Shown: positions 1 through 8,400 of the stretch, piece by piece | Layout: the number at the start of each line of letters is the position of its first letter | Position numbering within the stretch: the first letter of the stretch is position 1 | NCBI RefSeq assembly: GCF_014696065.1 | Contig: NZ_JACJPL010000027.1 | Location: 62,001 to 126,000, forward strand | From: Leptolyngbya sp. FACHB-261 | GTDB lineage: Bacteria; Cyanobacteriota; Cyanobacteriia; FACHB-261 | Direction: 5' to 3' | DNA: 64,000 nucleotides | Translations under genes and position numbers: made by a program | Notes under the pieces: model-generated | Told to the model about the DNA's origin: nothing | What the model saw: only the letters and a program-made list of their open reading frames with translations | The model's database searches: none

Positions 1-2
1 CC

Positions 3-125
3 ATTGGCCCACTAGATTTGCAGATTGCTGCAATTGCACTTGCCCACAACGTAACTCTGGTCACTCACAACACACGCGAATTCAGCCGTATTTCACAGCT
101 GCGAATCGAAGACTGGGAGGCTTGA
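3..125 (+). CDS. PIN-domain (VapC-like) toxin, C-terminal end only
   Basis: The reading frame is open from the window edge and ends at TGA 123-125, giving about 40 residues. The order D-L-Q-I-A-A-I-A followed by L-V-T-H-N-T-R-E-F matches the last conserved part of PIN-domain ribonucleases of VapC/FitB type, where the Asp and the T-x-N-x-x-x-F element belong to the acidic active site. VapC proteins are toxins of type II toxin-antitoxin modules that cut RNA. The start and any antitoxin gene lie outside the window. The call rests on the motif alone, but the fit is good. Confidence 0.7.
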   Translation: MGPLDLQIAAIALAHNVTLVTHNTREFSRISQLRIEDWEA

Positions 126-230
126 GCGGGGCGAGTAGCAATAGCTCTGCTCATGCCCAATCTTCCATTAAAGTTAGAGGCTGCTTGTTATGCTATTTCT
201 TTAGGTATTGCACAGCGCCATTGCTTCTGA

Positions 231-326
231 TACCTTGATTCAATCAACAACTTAGGAGGACTTGCTTATTCAAAAAGCCCCGAACAACTTAAGCGCTACC
301 TAGAAGCTAAACCAACTTCTAGATAG
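231..326 (+). pseudogene. Short gene remnant without a start codon
   Basis: An open frame follows a stop codon and reads about 31 residues, including G-G-L-A-Y-S-K-S-P-E-Q-L-K-R-Y-L, before TAG at 324-326. The composition looks protein-like, but there is no ATG, GTG or TTG start in frame. It may be the tail of a small DNA-binding or antitoxin-type protein; I do not recognise the family. Together with the neighbouring toxin tail and repeats it suggests a decayed accessory patch. Confidence 0.25.
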
Positions 327-450
327 CTAACCCCCAAACTGCGACAGAGGCAGTCCGGCGGCTGACAGGTGATTTTAACACCTACTTAGCCACCCCGGCT
401 TGCTATGCAAACCTCTCCGGGGTGGCTAACTCTTTGGCGGCCCGAAGGTA

Positions 451-542
451 GGGCAGGGAAACCCTGCCCCTACCCACGACCGTGAATTGTAAACCCCTCA
501 ATTTTCAATGACCAATTCCGTAGGGGCAGGGTTTCCCTGCCC
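451..542. repeat. MITE-like palindromic element, copy 1
   Basis: The left end (451-473) and right end (520-542) are perfect inverted copies of a 23-base sequence, and each end is itself nearly palindromic (GGGCAGGGAAACCCTGCCC). The 46 bases between them carry no gene. A second copy lies at 602-691. Short non-coding elements with paired GGGCAGGG-type ends are typical of dispersed cyanobacterial repeats, possibly mobilised in trans, but no transposase is present here. Confidence 0.6.
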
Positions 543-601
543 AATGCAACATACCCGCAAACACAAGCAATTAGCCCCTAACAATTCCCATTCTCCCATC
601 A

Positions 602-691
602 GGGCGGGGAAACCCTGCCCCTACCCACACACTGCATTTTGAGGTCCCCAATTTCAACGATCAATTTCGTAGGGGCAGGGTCTCCCTGCCC
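602..691. repeat. MITE-like palindromic element, copy 2
   Basis: It has the same architecture as the copy at 451-542. The left end is 602-624 and the right end 669-691, with one or two base changes in each. The roughly 35 bases after the right end (for example CATACCCGCAAACA) also match the sequence following copy 1, so the duplicated unit is longer than the element and spans about 150 bases in tandem. The following small ORF begins just downstream. Confidence 0.55.
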
Positions 692-743
692 GGTGCAGCA
701 TACCCGCAAACATAAGCAATTCCTTTGCCAATTCTCCTCTCCC

Positions 744-1055
744 ATGCGCCATCTTCTGCACCTAATCAATCTCCGCCAATTCGAGATCTCCCTCAGCTAT
801 CTCGCCACCTATTTAGGCATTATCCAAGACTGTATTTTGCGCTTCGAACAATGGGCCAACGTCCTCTTTGTCCATCGCAAAGATCGCGGCGGCCAGTTCA
901 TTAGTTACCGCAACCTCATCCACTGGCTTGAAGCCTACGTCCAAGCCATTCGCAACAGCCCAACCCATCAAACCCTGAAAGAACTCGGCCAACTCCTCAA
1001 AGCCGAAACCCAACGCTTCACCTACGCTGCCGACACCATCGCTTACCTGCAATGA
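744..1055 (+). CDS. Small hypothetical protein (about 103 aa)
   Basis: The open frame extends upstream to 639, but residues encoded by 639-743 lie inside repeat sequence, so I place the start at the ATG at 744. The product is mainly helical in appearance, with a stretch Y-L-A-T-Y-L-G-I-I-Q-D followed by W-A-N-V-L-F and a basic patch H-R-K-D-R. No family is recognised. It is followed within 15 bases by another open frame lacking a start, so the pair may be pieces of one decayed gene. Whether it is expressed cannot be judged. Confidence 0.4.
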   Translation: MRHLLHLINLRQFEISLSYLATYLGIIQDCILRFEQWANVLFVHRKDRGGQFISYRNLIHWLEAYVQAIRNSPTHQTLKELGQLLKAETQRFTYAADTIAYLQ

Positions 1056-1066
1056 ACCCGTCATAA

Positions 1067-1372
1067 ACCCGACTAATATTCTGGGACTACATCACTCGCA
1101 GCCTCAATCTCTCCTCACCCTCCAAACTCCTGCTCCTCGTCATCGCCAACTACATCGACCCTCGCAGCCTCAAAGCCAGCGTCCCACTCTCCCTGCTTGT
1201 CCTTCAGTGCAACCTCAAAGAGCCTGAAGTTACCCGCCTACTGCTGCCTCCTGAAGGCTGCCACTACACCGAACGCCAGCGTGTGCTCACCGACGCTGGA
1301 CGCTCCGTCACCCTCTGCAACTTGACGCCTCAACTGATTCAGCGAGCCTTGCAGTCAGTTCCAACTAGTTAA
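1067..1372 (+). pseudogene. Open frame without start codon, likely gene fragment
   Basis: A frame of about 100 sense codons runs from just after TAA (1064-1066) to TAA at 1370-1372, encoding a protein-like sequence with W-D-Y-I-T-R-S-L, L-L-L-V-I-A-N-Y-I and a tail L-T-P-Q-L-I-Q-R-A-L. The first possible GTG start lies very late. The length and composition suggest the remainder of a gene whose 5' end was lost or shifted out of frame, perhaps that of the ORF ending at 1055. Function is unknown. Confidence 0.35.
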
Positions 1373-1650
1373 CCCAGAACAGCTAGCCAAACACGATAAA
1401 CATCGACACAAATCCCTCTCAGAATTCAAGTTCCGATGCTGCTAAGCAAAAGACAACGATAGGAATTCTTGCCGATGCTTTTTTGAGCTAGCTTGACTAA
1501 GTACCAGCGCGGCTGTGTTTAAACACACAGCTCAAATCTTGTTGCAAACTTATCAATATTTTCCCTCTAGCCTGTGGCAGAGGAAAAACCATTTTTAGTT
1601 TTCTAATCTAACAGCCGTGCCCGTTACAAAGCGCAAAAAAGGATTAACCC

Positions 1651-2529
1651 ATGACAACTGAAAACGAAAAGAAGAAGCACAACACTGCCGCCAACGACCA
1701 TAAAAACGACCACAAAACAGCATCCAAGCAGGACAACCACCAGCTAGAGATTTCTGAGATTCCAGACCTCGACACTCTGCTGAAGACCGTCCAAGGCAAC
1801 CTCACTGATGTAGATGCAGACACCGCGATTGCCAGTATTGACCAGTGGACCGAAGTCCTCAGTCAGTTCAAAGACAAAGACTTGAAGCAGATCGCCAACG
1901 GTCTCAAAGAACTCAAAAAACTGCTGAGCAGTGGCGAGGCCGAAGCTGCTGATATTGGCGATGTCCTCTCACAACTAGGTCAGGAAACCGCAGGCGCCGC
2001 TTCAGAAGCCGAAGAAGGCACCCAAGACCAGCTCCAGAAAGTGGGCAAGGCCCTCACTAAAGCCGGTCAATCGCTCCACAAATCAGAAGCGCCTCACAAA
2101 GAAGAAGCTCATCCAGCGACCCATAAAAAAGCAGACCATGCAGACCATAAGGACTCAGCCGCCAGCAAAGGCAAAGAGCAAGATCATAGTGGTCCAAACC
2201 TCGATGAGCTACTAGAAGCTGTTGAAGGCGACTTAACTAGCTTAGAAGCCGAGGCAGCCATCAATGTTATTGACCAGTGGCATTCTGCTCTGCACAAGTC
2301 AGAAGACGAAAACCTCAAAGAAATCGCTAACGGCCTCAAAGAACTCAAGAAACTGTTGAAGCCCAAAAAGTCTGATGCCTCTGCCATTGCCGAAGTGCTC
2401 AAGCAGATCGGTGAGCAAACAGTAGAAGCCGCCTCTGATGCTCAACGGGGTAGCAAAGGCGAACTGCAAAAGATTGGCAAAGCTTTAGCCAAAGCCGGTA
2501 AGTCAATCGAAAAAGCTCAAGCAGAATAA
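1651..2529 (+). CDS. Two-repeat acidic/His-Lys-rich protein of unknown function
   Basis: The 292-residue product has two homologous repeats of roughly 105 residues (about 36-145 and 184-290). Each holds a leading L-D-x-L-L-x-x-V-x-G-x-L-T, then an I-D-Q-W element, the shared block I-A-N-G-L-K-E-L-K-K-L-L, and a closing K-x-G-K-A-L-x-K-A-G. They are joined by a His/Lys/Asp-rich linker, and the first 30 residues are also rich in Lys, His and Asn. There is no signal peptide, membrane segment or cysteine. The repeats look alpha-helical and amphipathic. I do not recognise the family; a structural or stress-related soluble protein is possible. The stop faces the convergent SMP-30 gene 186 bases away. 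Confidence 0.75.
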   Translation: MTTENEKKKHNTAANDHKNDHKTASKQDNHQLEISEIPDLDTLLKTVQGNLTDVDADTAIASIDQWTEVLSQFKDKDLKQIANGLKELKKLLSSGEAEAADIGDVLSQLGQETAGAASEAEEGTQDQLQKVGKALTKAGQSLHKSEAPHKEEAHPATHKKADHADHKDSAASKGKEQDHSGPNLDELLEAVEGDLTSLEAEAAINVIDQWHSALHKSEDENLKEIANGLKELKKLLKPKKSDASAIAEVLKQIGEQTVEAASDAQRGSKGELQKIGKALAKAGKSIEKAQAE

Positions 2530-2715
2530 GAGGTCGAGGGTATTAACTACCCAACACCACTAGTTACCTAACACCACTGGGCTACACTGGCAGAGTTTGC
2601 CTGCGCAAATTTAATACCAACAGGTACCAAGCTGCGAAAACAAGCTCTGTGGGTGTAGCCATCCTATCTTTTAGCATCTAGCACAACGCTCACTGCTTGA
2701 GAGAGCTGGAAATTG

Positions 2716-3588
2716 TTAATTAGCCATTGGCCATACCGGTAGACCTGGAATATTAAGCCGAATGCGATAGAGACTAGAGTAGGTGGTGATATAGAGCGTC
2801 TTGTAATCGCTATCTCCCCAAGCTACATTGCTGCAATTCTCAGGTAAGAGAATCTTATCCAGCAGCTCACCAGCAGGCGAAAAAATCCAAATTCCCTCAG
2901 GTCCAGTAGCGTAAAGATTGCCTTGAGAATCTACTGCCAAACCATCGGCAAGCGGCTCCTGATCGGGCAGTTTCAGGTCGGCAAAAATACTGCCATTAGT
3001 CACAGTACCATCCGGCCTAACTTCAAAGACCCAGACATTGCCCTCCTGTGAATCACTCACATACAACTTTTGTTCATCAGGCGTAAAGACCAGTCCATTA
3101 GGACGCATCAAATCGGCAATCAGCAGAGTCAGAGTTCCATCATCTGCCAAATGGTAAACGCCATAAAAGCCAAGCTCTTCAGGTTGCGGCTCCACCGCTG
3201 AGCCTTCAAGAATGCCATAGGGTGGATCGGTGAAATAAATGCTGCCATCCGATTTCACCAAAACGTCATTGGGGCTATTGAGCTTCTTGCCCTCGTAATG
3301 CGAGGCTAAAGTAACAACCATGCCATCTGGTTCAGTGCGCGTTAGTCTGCGGTCATGCTGCGCAGTCACTAATCGCCCCTGACGGTCCCAGGTATTGCCA
3401 TTGGGATAACCCGCAGGACAGCGAAAGATCTCTATTTTGCCCTCGGGAAGCCAGCGATAGATTGTGTCAGCAGACGTATCACTGAATAGCAAAAAACCGT
3501 CCGGATGCCAAACTGGGCCTTCTGCAAATTCGAAACCTACCGCTATCGTTTCTACCTTGGTTTCAGAGTTGCGAATAAGTGGCATCAA
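2716..3588 (-). CDS. SMP-30/gluconolactonase/LRE family protein
   Basis: A 290-residue six-bladed beta-propeller hydrolase of the SMP-30/Gnl/LRE family. The metal-site residues expected for the family are visible: Glu in F-A-E-G-P-V-W near residue 20, Asn in N-S-P-N-D-V, Asn in R-P-N-G-L-V-F and Asp in A-D-G-L-A-V-D. Family members hydrolyse sugar lactones or other cyclic esters, and the substrate cannot be read from sequence. It lies 51 bases after the phosphopantetheinyl transferase on the same strand and is the last gene of the NRPS operon. That makes a lactone- or ester-acting tailoring role thinkable, but co-transcription is only inferred from spacing. Confidence 0.85.
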   Translation of the reverse strand: MMPLIRNSETKVETIAVGFEFAEGPVWHPDGFLLFSDTSADTIYRWLPEGKIEIFRCPAGYPNGNTWDRQGRLVTAQHDRRLTRTEPDGMVVTLASHYEGKKLNSPNDVLVKSDGSIYFTDPPYGILEGSAVEPQPEELGFYGVYHLADDGTLTLLIADLMRPNGLVFTPDEQKLYVSDSQEGNVWVFEVRPDGTVTNGSIFADLKLPDQEPLADGLAVDSQGNLYATGPEGIWIFSPAGELLDKILLPENCSNVAWGDSDYKTLYITTYSSLYRIRLNIPGLPVWPMAN

Positions 3589-3639
3589 CTGACATCTCTA
3601 CTGGCGAATGTTGAGCCATCTAGCCCAGCGATCCCACCA

Positions 3640-4419
3640 TTACAGATCTGCTGCTTCTGGCCATCTCCAGCAAGTTAGAGAGCAGCCATCTCCTTTCACT
3701 ACCAGAGCAGCAGCATAACCAGTTGGCATAGGCAATTCTTGCAGCGACCAGTTCTGAGCCGCTTCCACGCTGCCTGCAATTCGGACTAGCTCTGCTGGTT
3801 CTTGAGGCCACAAATTGACTTCCACTTGGTCCAAGGGAAAAGCCAAACCATCCCCGATTGCCTTGAGATAAGCTTCTTTGCAAGTCCAACCGCGCAGAAA
3901 TGCTGCCTGTTGTTGCTCCCCTGGAAGAGACTGAATAACGGCATATTCCTGCGGCGAAAAGAAGCGTTGAGCCAGTTGCACCACCTGAGCAATGGGACGC
4001 GCACCTTCGAGGTCAATGCCCAGTTCACGCTGCCGGGTTATCGCATACAAAGCCAACCCTTGGGCATGGGATAGGTTGAACTGAATCTCTTCACTGTGAG
4101 CCGTTAAAGCCGGTTTACCACGAGGACCGTAGGTGAATTGCAACTGACCTGGTTCAAGTGCCAGATAGCGGCTCAAAATCGTTCTGAGCAAACCCCGTCC
4201 AGCAATGAAGTGCTGTCGATGCTGCTCAAAATGAAAGCGCTCAGCTCTCTTTAACTCGTCAACGGAAAGGGTTTGCTTGAATCGCTGGATCTGCGAGGCG
4301 GATTGTTCCAGCGAAGCACACCAAACATGAACCTCAGATGCCGACAGCGTTAGCTTGGCAGGTGGCGAATGCCAAACAGAATTAGCGGTGAAATTAGAGT
4401 CAGAGCCTGAACTTGACAT
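3640..4419 (-). CDS. Sfp-type 4'-phosphopantetheinyl transferase
   Basis: Transfers the phosphopantetheine arm of coenzyme A to the conserved serine of carrier-protein domains, converting apo-PCPs to the active holo form. The 259-residue length fits the Sfp/HetI group. Diagnostic motifs are present: G-I-D-L-E near residue 133 (magnesium-binding acidic residues) and W-T-C-K-E-A-Y-L-K-A near residue 180. A characteristic early G-R-G-L-L-R segment precedes them. It sits 88 bases downstream of the mbtH-like gene on the same strand, so its likely clients are the four PCP domains of this cluster, although it may also serve fatty-acid ACP. Confidence 0.93.
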   Translation of the reverse strand: MSSSGSDSNFTANSVWHSPPAKLTLSASEVHVWCASLEQSASQIQRFKQTLSVDELKRAERFHFEQHRQHFIAGRGLLRTILSRYLALEPGQLQFTYGPRGKPALTAHSEEIQFNLSHAQGLALYAITRQRELGIDLEGARPIAQVVQLAQRFFSPQEYAVIQSLPGEQQQAAFLRGWTCKEAYLKAIGDGLAFPLDQVEVNLWPQEPAELVRIAGSVEAAQNWSLQELPMPTGYAAALVVKGDGCSLTCWRWPEAADL

Positions 4420-4507
4420 GAACCTTTTCCTAACGAGCAGGCCACATCCTGGGAGCTACAGGCTAGAAGGAATGTAGAAACCGCAAGGTCCATCTCAAGG
4501 CTAGATT

Positions 4508-4729
4508 TTAGCCTTGAGATGTTTCTTCCATCTGTTTGCGCAAACTCAGAGGCCGCATGTCAGTCCAGACTTCTTTGATGTGAGCCAAACACTCGGCCTT
4601 TAAGCCACGCTTGCCGACATCTCGCCAACCCAGTGGGTTTTTCCGTTCAACTGGCCAAATCGAGTATTGTTCTTCGTGATTGACTACCACTTTGTAAACC
4701 GTGTTGTCTTCCTGATCGTTCAAGCTCAT
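4508..4729 (-). CDS. MbtH-like NRPS accessory protein
   Basis: A 73-residue protein carrying the full MbtH signature: N-x-E-x-Q-Y-S-I-W-P, then P-L-G-W, G-x-x-G-x-K-x-x-C-L-x-H-I, and [12 protein letters not shown]. MbtH-like proteins bind the N-terminal part of adenylation domains and are often needed for their solubility or activity. It is encoded between the cysteine hydrolase and the phosphopantetheinyl transferase, inside the NRPS operon, so one or more of the four A domains upstream are its probable partners. Confidence 0.95.
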   Translation of the reverse strand: MSLNDQEDNTVYKVVVNHEEQYSIWPVERKNPLGWRDVGKRGLKAECLAHIKEVWTDMRPLSLRKQMEETSQG

Positions 4730-4829
4730 TCGTTCTCCTTTGACTCCTTGCCTCTAAATCTGTATCTCTGAATTTACCCTGTTAAATCTATATCTTCAAA
4801 CCTGTGTTTCTGAGTGAGCCAACATTTAA

Positions 4830-5363
4830 TTAATCAGGAGCAGCTAGGGTGCCATCACCAACCCCAGCCTCCCGCAGCCGTTTAGCCCCTATGTTGCGGC
4901 TCAACACGGCTAAACCGGCAAGATGGGCTTGTAAACCAGCAGTACTGGCGCAGCAATCAGTCAAGACAACGGGCTCAATGCCAATATCAAACAAATCCAT
5001 CGCGATCTTTAGCACACACATATCTGTGTCGATCCCAGCGACAAAGATTCGCTCAAAATGCTGTTCTTGCAGATAGCGGCAAAGCTCGTCTGGAATGCCA
5101 CAAACTCCGGATTTAGCAAAGACAAAATCTGGTTTGATAAAAGGTTCAAGCTCTGTAGCCAAACGCGTCTCCGGCTCAGATTCGCAACCCTGCCAATTCA
5201 GCAGGCGGTAGTAAGGGCCATCAACCCGGTTGACGAACCGCGTAAACAGAACGGGCTCATGCTGATGCCGCTCTAGCAAACAGGCAATCCGCTGTGGAAT
5301 GTGGTGTGTAAAGTCGTTGATGAAACCGGATTGAACATCAACTACCAGTAATGGCTCAGCCAT
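4830..5363 (-). CDS. Isochorismatase-like cysteine hydrolase in the NRPS operon
   Basis: A 177-residue alpha/beta hydrolase of the isochorismatase-like superfamily. The catalytic triad of the family is visible as Asp9 (V-V-D-V-Q), Lys84 (F-A-K-S-G-V) and Cys116 (D-T-D-M-C-V), so it is a cysteine-type amidohydrolase (nicotinamidase/N-carbamoyl hydrolase-like) rather than a true isochorismatase, which lacks the cysteine. No aryl carrier domain is fused. It starts 40 bases after the last NRPS gene ends, on the same strand. Its substrate is unknown; processing or detoxifying the peptide product, or supplying a precursor, are both possible. Confidence 0.85.
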   Translation of the reverse strand: MAEPLLVVDVQSGFINDFTHHIPQRIACLLERHQHEPVLFTRFVNRVDGPYYRLLNWQGCESEPETRLATELEPFIKPDFVFAKSGVCGIPDELCRYLQEQHFERIFVAGIDTDMCVLKIAMDLFDIGIEPVVLTDCCASTAGLQAHLAGLAVLSRNIGAKRLREAGVGDGTLAAPD

Positions 5364-5403
5364 AGAAAACTTTACCTAACAAACTTATTTAGCAAATTCT
5401 CAT

Positions 5404-8400
5404 TCAAGGCTCTAGCTGAGCCTTCTCAAGGCATTCCTGGAGCTGTTGAGCCAGAACCTGAACCTGAGGCTTTCTCAACAGAGACAGGTGGTTGCCTGGG
5501 ACTGAATAAACTTTCACACCTTCCAAGGCTAATTGCCCCCACCCCAGGGTAGGATCCCGCCTTGCTTGTGGGTCTTGGTCACTGGTTCTAAATAAAGCGA
5601 TTCGGCCTGGATAGACCTGGGGTTGGTAAGCGAGCGCAGCTTGACTATTTGCCCGAAACACCTTCAGCATCGGGGCAATAGTCAGCTCGTTCAGGATACG
5701 ACGCTTGGACTCATTGGGTATGAGGTTGGCCTTAGATTTTTGCTTTTTGCCGGGTGCCCTGATCAGGTGCAAATAGTCTAGAAGAAACCGCCAGGCAAAG
5801 GGCGCTACTGTGGCGAACAAGAATTTGAAAACCTGAAAAACACCCGGTTGATTCCGTTTTGCTGGTACTGGCGTATCTAACAGAGCGAGCAGAGCAACTT
5901 GCTGCCCCTGCCTCCAAAACTGTTGAGCCATTTCAAAAGCAACCAAGCCACCAAACGAGTATCCTCCCAGATAATAGGGGCCCTGGGGCTGAATTTTACG
6001 CAAGGCTTCGATGTAATAGCTTGCCATATCCTCAATCCGGGACTGCGGCGTCTCCCCGCTTAGACCGAGGGGTTGCAAACCATAGAAGGGCTGTTTTTTG
6101 CCTAGATGAAGCGATAGTTCGTAGTAAGGAAAAATCATCCCTAGTACTGGATGCACACAGAAGAAGGGCGGCTTGGCACCTTCAGATTGCGCACCCTCAG
6201 CTTGCAGAGGAACAAGCGGCGACCAAGTTGATGGGCCAGCTTGAGTGACGGCCTTTGCTAGCTCTTCAACCGTTGGTTTTAGAAAAAACGTCGATAGAGA
6301 AAGCGGCTGCTCAAATTGTTGATTCACTTGCGCGATCAAGCGCATTGCCGTGAGGGAATCTCCCCCTAACTCAAAGAAGTTATCTCGAACGCTAATCCGC
6401 TCAATTTTAAGGACTTCAGCCCAAATCTGTGTGAGTTTTGCTTCGGTTGGCGTGCGAGGAGCAACCCAGTTTTTTTCTGATTCAAACCGAGCCGGATTCG
6501 CTACGCTCAACGCCTGACGGTCTATTTTGCCAGCAGATGTTAGAGGCAATGTTGATAGGAACACAAACGCAGATGGCAGCATGTAAACTGGCAGCATCTT
6601 TCTTGACCAAGCCTGCAACTCTGCCTTGTTCAGTTCTTGTCCAGGTTGCAAGACAATATAGGCTATTAAGCGTCTACCTGAATTTTCTTCACAGGCAACC
6701 ACAATAGCCTGTTGTACCTTCGGATGCTGGTTGAGCCGAGTTTCAATCTCCCCTAGCTCAATTCGATATCCTCGCAGTTTGACCTGCTGATCCACTCGCC
6801 CCAAAAACACCAAACGGCCATCGGCTTGATAGCGAGCCAAATCACCTGTCTTGTAGAGCCGTGCACCTGGTTTTGAGCTGAAGGGATGAGGTAGGAATCG
6901 TTCAGCCGTCAAATCAGGCCGATTGAGATAGCCACGGGCCAGCCCCTCGCCACCAATGTATAGATCACCAGTCACGCCAATGGGTACAGGCTGCAATTGA
7001 GCATTCAGAACATAGATTTCTGTGTTAGCAATCGGTCGCCCTAGAGTAGGGGTAGTGTCATTACTCAGTTGATTATTGGATTGGTCATTGAATTGCTCAA
7101 TTGCAGCCCAAACCGTCGCCTCAGTTGGTCCATAGGCATTGAAAAACTCACGACCGAGGGACCATTGTTGCGCCAATTGAGCAGAACAGGCTTCACCAGC
7201 AGATACTACAGTCTGAAGCATCGGTAAGTCTTCGGCTGGTAGCACTGACAACAGTGCTGGTGGTGCCGTCAGGTTGGTAATTCGCCAGGCTTGCAAGCAT
7301 TCCGTTAAACCAGCAATGTCCCTCAGGGTTTCTGGTGCAGGCAAACACAATGTTGCCCCTGAGCATAGAGCCATTACCAGCTCAAAAACAGAGGCGTCAA
7401 AGCTGAGGGAAGCAAACTGTAGAATCCGATGGTGGGGTTGTAGATTGAATTGAATTTGCGCTTTTGCTAGATTACAAAGCCCCTGGTGTTGAATCAAAAC
7501 TCCCTTGGGTCTGCCGGTCGAACCAGAGGTGTAAATGAGGTAAGCCAGGTTGTTGCCTGTCACTGGGCTGGTCGGATTTTCCTGAATCTGCAGAGTAAGT
7601 TTTGACTCCAGAAGATCCAAACAGACCGCCTGGCCCGAATACTCTGGCAATCGTCTCAGTAAGTGTTCCTGTGTGAGCAGGATAGACACTTCTGCATCCT
7701 GGAGCATGAATTCCAAACGCGCTTGAGGATAAGTGGGGTCAAGGGGAACATAGGCTCCTCCAGCCTTAAGAATGGCAAGCAGCGCCACGACAGCCTGTAC
7801 AGAACGTTCCAGATATAGGCCAACCAGAACATCAGGCCCAACGCCAAGCTGCTGCAAATAGTGAGCCAATCGGTTAGCACGGTGGTTCAATTCTCGATAG
7901 GTCAACGGCCCATTTTTAGACAGCAAAGCTGTGGCATTAGGTGCTCGGTCTACTTGGGCCTCAAACACCTGATGAATACAGCAACGAACACAGGTTTCCT
8001 TATGGTAATTTGCCTGAGTCTGATTCCAGCCCAGTAGGATTTGTTGTTCAGCTAGTGTCAGAATCGGCAAACTCAATAAGCGCTGTTTAGGGTCGCGAAC
8101 AATCCCTTCCAACAGGACTTGAAAATGGCCCAGAAGTCTGCTGATTGTGCTGGCTTCAAACAGGTCAGTGCTGTAAACAATTTTACCCCTCAGCCCCTCA
8201 GGGTAATCCCACAAATGCAATTCCAAGTCAAATCGTGCTGTCTTATTCTCAAACGAGAAGGGACTTAGCTTGAGATCCAGTAAATCTAAACCTTCCAGGG
8301 GTGCGTTTTGCAGAGCAAACACCACCTGAAACAAGGGGTTGCTGCTCAGATCGCGCTCTGGCTGCAATGCTTCTACCAGCTTTTCAAATGGCAAATCTTG

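Noticed and set aside
451-721. Possible CRISPR repeats
   Set aside because: Only two copies, each with inverted ends, and no spacer-like unit or cas gene; a MITE-like element explains it.
4830-5363. True isochorismatase making a 2,3-dihydroxybenzoate siderophore
   Set aside because: The catalytic Cys is present, which true isochorismatases lack, and there are no isochorismate synthase, DHB dehydrogenase or aryl-loading genes nearby.
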